64,000 nucleotides of DNA from Terrimonas_B sp041743125 (GTDB taxonomy: Bacteria; Bacteroidota; Bacteroidia; Chitinophagales; Chitinophagaceae). The notes beneath the pieces are model-generated. The model did not search any database and was not told where the DNA came from. It saw only the letters and a list, made by a program, of their open reading frames with translations. Each line of letters opens with the position of its first letter. The first letter of the stretch is position 1. The position numbers and the translations under genes are program-made. The stretch spans positions 1 through 64,000 of the forward strand of contig JBGTNK010000293.1 in the NCBI GenBank assembly GCA_041743125.1, read 5' to 3'. Shown one piece after another: positions 59,867-64,000 of this stretch.

Positions 59867-60565
59867 ATGCAGGAAATATCATTACCCCGGTTATCAAAAT
59901 GGATATCCTTCGTAACTGTCCTTTTACTTTATTCTATTGTTTTTAACCCCTGGATAAAATTTCCTTACACATTTATAATTATTTCCCTCCTGGTGATCAT
60001 GTATTGCCTGTGGCAAGATGGTAACCTGGACAGCATCGGCTTTCAAAGAAATGGAAATGCTTTAAAAATAGTGGGCATTGCAATACTGCTTTTTATTTCT
60101 GCAGAAATTCTAATGGATCTCCTTATTCAACCTTTGGTAAATAAACTTACCAGTGAAAAACCTGATTACAGTACATTCAACAGGGTCAGGCATCAACCTG
60201 CAAAGTTTTCCCGCTACCTGGTTTACATTTGGATAAGTGCGGCGTTTGGAGAGGAGATTTTTTTCAGAGGTTTTCTTTTCAGGCAAATGAATTTGTTGTT
60301 TGAAGAATGGAAAAGAAAAAACTTCATTATAAGTATGCTTTCTTCTATCCTGTTCGCTCTTCCACATTTCTATTTAGGTGCTTCCGGACTGGTCATCACT
60401 TTTTTATTCGGTCTTTTATTCAGTTGGGCCTATGTAAGGTTTCATTACAATCTTTGGATCTTAATCTTGTTTCATGGATTGATCGACAGCCTGTTTCTCA
60501 CCCTGGCTTATGTTGATAAATTAAGTTATTACGAATTTGCCAACAAGCTATTCTGGGGCTTTTAA
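59867..60565 (+). CDS. CPBP-family intramembrane glutamic endopeptidase
   Basis: A 232-residue membrane protease of the CAAX-prenyl/bacteriocin-processing (CPBP, Abi) family. The catalytic motif GEEIFFRG supplies the glutamate pair, FALPHF the F-x-x-x-H motif, and LFHGLIDSLF the H-x-x-x-D motif. Six to eight hydrophobic segments. Some members mature or confer immunity to small peptides, but no bacteriocin gene is near. Start ATG at 59867. Stands alone; no clear promoter. Confidence 0.88.
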   Translation: MQEISLPRLSKWISFVTVLLLYSIVFNPWIKFPYTFIIISLLVIMYCLWQDGNLDSIGFQRNGNALKIVGIAILLFISAEILMDLLIQPLVNKLTSEKPDYSTFNRVRHQPAKFSRYLVYIWISAAFGEEIFFRGFLFRQMNLLFEEWKRKNFIISMLSSILFALPHFYLGASGLVITFLFGLLFSWAYVRFHYNLWILILFHGLIDSLFLTLAYVDKLSYYEFANKLFWGF

Positions 60566-60643
60566 TCATATTCATTCTCCGGCGCCAAAATTTATCGCCT
60601 AATTCTAAACTAATTCATGCCATATAATTTGTAGCCCGGATAA

Positions 60644-62824
60644 TTATACTTCCTTCATATTAAATGGAAGCTTCCGAATTCTTTTTCCTGTGAGATCAAA
60701 AATGGCATTGCATAAAGCTGGCGCAAAAGGGGGCAATCCCGGCTCTCCCACACCACCGGGTTTTTCATCATTATCCACTATGTGAACTTCTATTTCCGGA
60801 ATATCACTCATACGGGTCATCAGGTATTGGTGAAAATTTGTTTCAACTGCTTTGCCATCGTTGAAGTGTGTGGCATGTAAGGCAGCGGCACCATGGGCCA
60901 TTACTATACTTCCTTCTACCTGCGCCTTAATAATGTCAGGATTAACATACCAGCCGCAATCCATCACGGCAATTACTTTATCAATCTTCAATTTCCCTTC
61001 TGCATTTTTAGAAACTTTAACTGCCTCCCCCACTATACTTTTAAAACATTCTGTCAATGCTATGCCCCACCCTGAATTTTTTTCTTTCGACTTCCAGTTC
61101 GTCAACTCCTCCAGTTTATTCAAAACTTCCAGGTAGCGTTCACCACCGTCACCACCCAAATGGCTTTTTCTGAATGCCAGGGGATCTTTCCCGGCTTCAT
61201 GTGCCAGTTCATCTATAAAACTTTCATAGGCAAACCCGTTGGTGGATGAATAAACAGACCGCCACCACATAACAGGTATGGGTGACTCTGTAGGAATATC
61301 TTCAAAACTATAATGACGTAAGGTTTGAAAATAATGTTCCGGAAAACCTTCTGTTGTACTGCCGTTGAAGGCGGTCTTGTCAGGGTTCGGCGACCACTGG
61401 TGATCCATATTCTGGCCCGCCAGTTTTGCCTGGAATGACTGGATCCTTCCCTCTTTATTTAATCCTCCTTTGCATTCATAAACCGCACCCGGGCGAAAGG
61501 GTCCTTGTGTCATATCATCTTCACGGGTCCACACTACCTGTATGGGAGCTTTTATTTCTTTTGAGATCAGCACGGCTTCAGCTGTATAATCAGTAAATGC
61601 TTTTCTTCCAAAGCCACCGCCCAGGAAAGTCATGTTGACGATAACATTTTCCGGGGGAAGTTTTAGCTTGTCGCTGATGTCCTGTTGTATCCAGTCCGGT
61701 GCTTGTATAGGTCCCCAGATTTCGCAGGTGTTTTCTTTTACATCGGCAATACAGCTTAGGGGTTCCATACAACTGTGCGATTCATAAGGTGTTTCATATA
61801 CTGCTGTAATTTTCTTCTCTGCTTTTTCAAAAACAGATGCCGGGTTTCCGCCTGTTCTTTGTGATAACCCGGATTTCTTCAAATCTTCTCTCATCCGGGC
61901 AAACAGTTGATCTGTATTCACATGTTCAAAACCCGATTCATCCCATTCCACTTTTAATGCTTTTCGGCCCTGCATCGCCGCCCAGAGAGAATCGGCCACT
62001 ACAACAACTCCTTCTCTTATTTTTGCAAACACAGGCATCTGTACTTTAAATACATTTTTTACGCCGGGTATTTTTTTAGTTGCTGTATCATCAAAGCTTT
62101 TTACTTTTCCATGAAAGCGGGGATTGCGTTCCACCATAGCATACAACATCCCTTTTATTTTTTTATCCTGTCCAAATTCTGCTGTGCCGTTTACTTTTGA
62201 AGGTGTGTCTTGCCGGGGTAATGGCTGGCCAATTATTTTATAATCGGCGCGGTGTTTTAATTTTACATCTTTTGGTGGCTCTAACACGGAGGCGGCCTCC
62301 ACCAGTTCACCATAGCCAAATTTTTTCCCATCCGGCTTATGTATAACAAATCCATTTTCTGCAAAACAATCTTCTTTACTTACGCTCCATTTTTTAGCTG
62401 CAGCTTCAATCAACATTTCGCGGGCAGTGGCACCTGTTCGTAATAAACGCAAATAGGCACCCCGTACTGTAGAACTGCCTCCAGTAATCTGGCTTCCGAA
62501 TTTACTCTGGTGTCCCGGAGCAAATGCTATTGTCACCTGGTCAAGATTAACTTCCAATTCCTCCGCTACCATTTGAGGAACGGACTGGAAAGAACCCTGT
62601 CCCATTTCTGAACGATGATTGAGTATGGTTACTTTGCCAGATTTGTCAATGGATATCCAGGAAGTAAGCGGCATACTCAGGGTATCGGCAACTTCCCTGG
62701 TAATGATCTTTTCCACGCCTTTCCCCGAAGCCGGAAGATAATATCCTATAGTAAGAGCGGCACCGGTCATTCCTGATAACCTGATAAAATTTCTGCGGGA
62801 TAAATTTTTATCTGTTTTTTGCAT
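60644..62824 (-). CDS. iorB: Molybdopterin-binding subunit of an IorB-type molybdenum hydroxylase
   Basis: A 726-residue large subunit of the xanthine-oxidase family, isoquinoline 1-oxidoreductase type. A twin-arginine signal opens it (SRRNFIRLSGMTGAALTIGYYLP), so it is folded and exported to the periplasm. The Mo-cofactor motifs GGGFGRKAFTDYTAEAVL, QGSFQSVPQM and the catalytic-Glu region GGVGEPGLPPFAPALCNAIF are present. IorAB oxidises N-heterocyclic aromatics in known cases; relatives oxidise aldehydes, so the substrate here is unknown. It follows iorA after ten bases. The gene for an electron-accepting cytochrome c is not in the window. Confidence 0.9.
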   Translation of the reverse strand: MQKTDKNLSRRNFIRLSGMTGAALTIGYYLPASGKGVEKIITREVADTLSMPLTSWISIDKSGKVTILNHRSEMGQGSFQSVPQMVAEELEVNLDQVTIAFAPGHQSKFGSQITGGSSTVRGAYLRLLRTGATAREMLIEAAAKKWSVSKEDCFAENGFVIHKPDGKKFGYGELVEAASVLEPPKDVKLKHRADYKIIGQPLPRQDTPSKVNGTAEFGQDKKIKGMLYAMVERNPRFHGKVKSFDDTATKKIPGVKNVFKVQMPVFAKIREGVVVVADSLWAAMQGRKALKVEWDESGFEHVNTDQLFARMREDLKKSGLSQRTGGNPASVFEKAEKKITAVYETPYESHSCMEPLSCIADVKENTCEIWGPIQAPDWIQQDISDKLKLPPENVIVNMTFLGGGFGRKAFTDYTAEAVLISKEIKAPIQVVWTREDDMTQGPFRPGAVYECKGGLNKEGRIQSFQAKLAGQNMDHQWSPNPDKTAFNGSTTEGFPEHYFQTLRHYSFEDIPTESPIPVMWWRSVYSSTNGFAYESFIDELAHEAGKDPLAFRKSHLGGDGGERYLEVLNKLEELTNWKSKEKNSGWGIALTECFKSIVGEAVKVSKNAEGKLKIDKVIAVMDCGWYVNPDIIKAQVEGSIVMAHGAAALHATHFNDGKAVETNFHQYLMTRMSDIPEIEVHIVDNDEKPGGVGEPGLPPFAPALCNAIFDLTGKRIRKLPFNMKEV

Positions 62825-62834
62825 CTTAGTTAGT

Positions 62835-63311
62835 TTATTTGGTTGAAGCTTCAGACATGTTTAAGGCTGCAGTTTTAATGGCTTTGCGTATACGGGGATA
62901 AGTTCCGCACCTGCATATATGACCATTCATTGCATTATCAATATCTGTATCTGTTGGATTGGGATTGCGTTTTAATAAGGCTGCCGCTGCCATGATCTGG
63001 CCACTCTGGCAATAACCACATTGCGGAACCTGCTCTGCGATCCATGCCTTTTGTACTGGGTGAGAATTATCCGAAGAAAGTCCTTCCACCGTTGTAATGG
63101 ATTGTTTGGCTGCTGCAGAAACAGGAACAGAACAGGAACGCACCGGGTTGCCATTTAAATGAACTGTGCAAGCCCCGCATTGGGCCATGCCGCATCCGTA
63201 TTTTGTTCCGGTAAGATTTGCAAGTTCTCTTATTGCAAAGAGAAGTGGCATTTTGGGATCTGCATCTACCTTGTAGATTTTGCCATTGATGTTAAGATTG
63301 TAAAAGGCCAT
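62835..63311 (-). CDS. iorA: (2Fe-2S) subunit of an IorA-type molybdenum hydroxylase
   Basis: A 158-residue iron-sulfur subunit. The N-terminal plant-ferredoxin-type cluster has CGMAQCGAC; the C-terminal helical cluster has QCGYCQSGQIM and ICRCGTY. Together they move electrons from the molybdenum centre. No signal peptide: it is expected to ride out with the Tat-borne large subunit. ATG 63311 (MAFYNLNINGKIYKVD) is the family start; 29 upstream codons are leader. First gene of the iorAB pair. Confidence 0.93.
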   Translation of the reverse strand: MAFYNLNINGKIYKVDADPKMPLLFAIRELANLTGTKYGCGMAQCGACTVHLNGNPVRSCSVPVSAAAKQSITTVEGLSSDNSHPVQKAWIAEQVPQCGYCQSGQIMAAAALLKRNPNPTDTDIDNAMNGHICRCGTYPRIRKAIKTAALNMSEASTK

Positions 63312-63556
63312 AAGCTGTAGTTTAAGGACAATCAAGGTACATAAATACTTAAAACAAAATTTTGAAATTATTTGAGTGGCATTTACCTTTTTCAGCATTA
63401 TTCAGATCTTTTATCCGGACTAATTTTTGAAAAAAAAGTATTTGAATTATATAACTAATATTTATTTGCGGGTCTTTTAAAAATTAATGGATTTCATATC
63501 ACCTCTATTAGTTTAATGTTATATTGCCACCCGGTACAATAAAACCAAAATACTTT

Positions 63557-64000
63557 ATGGGAAATTTTGAAGATTTTGTTTCGGCTGCTAACGCAATTAT
63601 CTGGAGTAATGCTTTAATATATTTGTTGCTGGCCGTTGGTATATATTTTTCTGTGCGGATGCGTTTCTTCCAGGTAAGGCTGATTAAAGAAATGGTGAAA
63701 CTTCTTTTCCAGGGCGATAAATCTAAAGCCGGTATTTCCTCGTTTCAGGCACTGGCCGTTTCACTGTCAGGCCGGGTAGGTACAGGCAATATTGCCGGGG
63801 TAGCTACTGCTATTTTTATTGGTGGCCCGGGGGCCGTATTCTGGATGTGGATGGTTGCTTTTTTAGGATCGGGTTCGGCATTTATTGAATCCACATTGGG
63901 CCAGATATTTAAGAAAAAGGAACATGGAGAATACCGGGGAGGACCGGCATTTTATATAGAGAAAGGCATCAGGAATAAAAGCATCGGAAAGACCTATGCG
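63557..64000 (+). CDS. Alanine/glycine:cation symporter, 3' end missing
   Basis: The first 148 residues of an AGCS-family (AlsT/AgcS) sodium:amino-acid symporter; the frame runs off the window. Motifs SFQALAVSLSGRVGTGNIAGVATAI, GGPGAVFWMWMVAFLGS and YRGGPAFYIEKGI are conserved and define the family. Inner membrane, Na+ or H+ driven uptake of alanine or glycine. The ATG at 63557 gives a normal N-terminus. It is divergent from iorA with about 245 bases between. Confidence 0.93.
   Translation, partial: MGNFEDFVSAANAIIWSNALIYLLLAVGIYFSVRMRFFQVRLIKEMVKLLFQGDKSKAGISSFQALAVSLSGRVGTGNIAGVATAIFIGGPGAVFWMWMVAFLGSGSAFIESTLGQIFKKKEHGEYRGGPAFYIEKGIRNKSIGKTYA

Noticed and set aside
59867..60565. CPBP protease as part of a bacteriocin or phage-defence locus
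   Set aside because: No small precursor peptide, transporter or defence gene lies nearby; the gene is isolated.

Overview
The window looks like a chromosomal segment of a Bacteroidota bacterium, most likely family Chitinophagaceae. This is inferred from gene content and style, not from a database match. The supporting signs are many exact or near-exact TAnnTTTG -7 elements (the promoter element of this phylum), few Shine-Dalgarno sequences, moderately low G+C, and phylum-typical families: DUF2851, the BT_3928-type DoxX protein, DUF6089, the DUF5103 type IX secretion plug-domain protein, a lipoprotein form of TamA, and lone outer-membrane barrels. No rRNA, tRNA, CRISPR array, integrase or transposase was seen. 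Most of the window is housekeeping.

Layout. 1-7.6 kb: Maf (5' truncated), DUF2851, OsmC, lipoyl synthase, a 56-residue membrane peptide, Ndk, NrnA-like DHH phosphoesterase and an FKBP lipoprotein. 7.6-16 kb: dihydropteroate synthase, a DoxX-type membrane protein, Hsp20, dipeptide epimerase, DUF6089 barrel, UbiD-family decarboxylase and a TraB/GumN protein. 16-18.4 kb: a BlaI/M56 (BlaR1-like) sensor-repressor pair whose promoter carries two abutting palindromes. 18.6-30 kb: CHRD lipoprotein, K+-dependent membrane pyrophosphatase, PAP2 phosphatase, NAD(P)HX repair enzyme, serine hydrolase lipoprotein, SerA, NDH-2 (with a 26-bp perfect palindrome at its promoter), a HEAT-like protein and a SAM-hydrolase-fold lipoprotein. 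30-41.6 kb: small membrane proteins, a TPR-like protein, GyrA, a GYF_2 membrane protein, a porin-like barrel, saccharopine dehydrogenase followed by a cupin pseudogene, a sirtuin, an EVE protein and a fasciclin protein. 41.8-53 kb: LutA-like protein, RibH with a membrane TPR protein, PdhA, RecF with DciA-like DUF721, a CBS protein, DUF5103 protein, LolC/E-like permease, TrmH-family methyltransferase and TamL-like lipoprotein barrel. 53-64 kb: SMC, a GIY-YIG gene inside a nested repeat structure, a hypothetical protein, an alpha/beta-hydrolase remnant, AI-2E permease, CPBP protease, an IorAB-type molybdenum hydroxylase pair and the start of an alanine:cation symporter.

How it works together. 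Transcription units are short, mostly one or two genes, and strand switches are frequent. Convergent pairs are often separated by visible hairpin terminators (two of them apparently bidirectional). Clear two-gene units are blaI-M56, TPR-ribH, iorA-iorB, recF-dciA and saccharopine dehydrogenase-cupin (now broken). The most unusual items are the GIY-YIG repeat cassette, the NDH-2 palindrome, the double palindrome at blaI, the Met/His substitutions at the two quinolone-contact positions of GyrA, the cupin pseudogene whose lesions all look like C-to-T transitions, and three genes whose -7 element ends exactly four bases before the start codon. I did not find a convincing new multi-gene defence or biosynthetic system.
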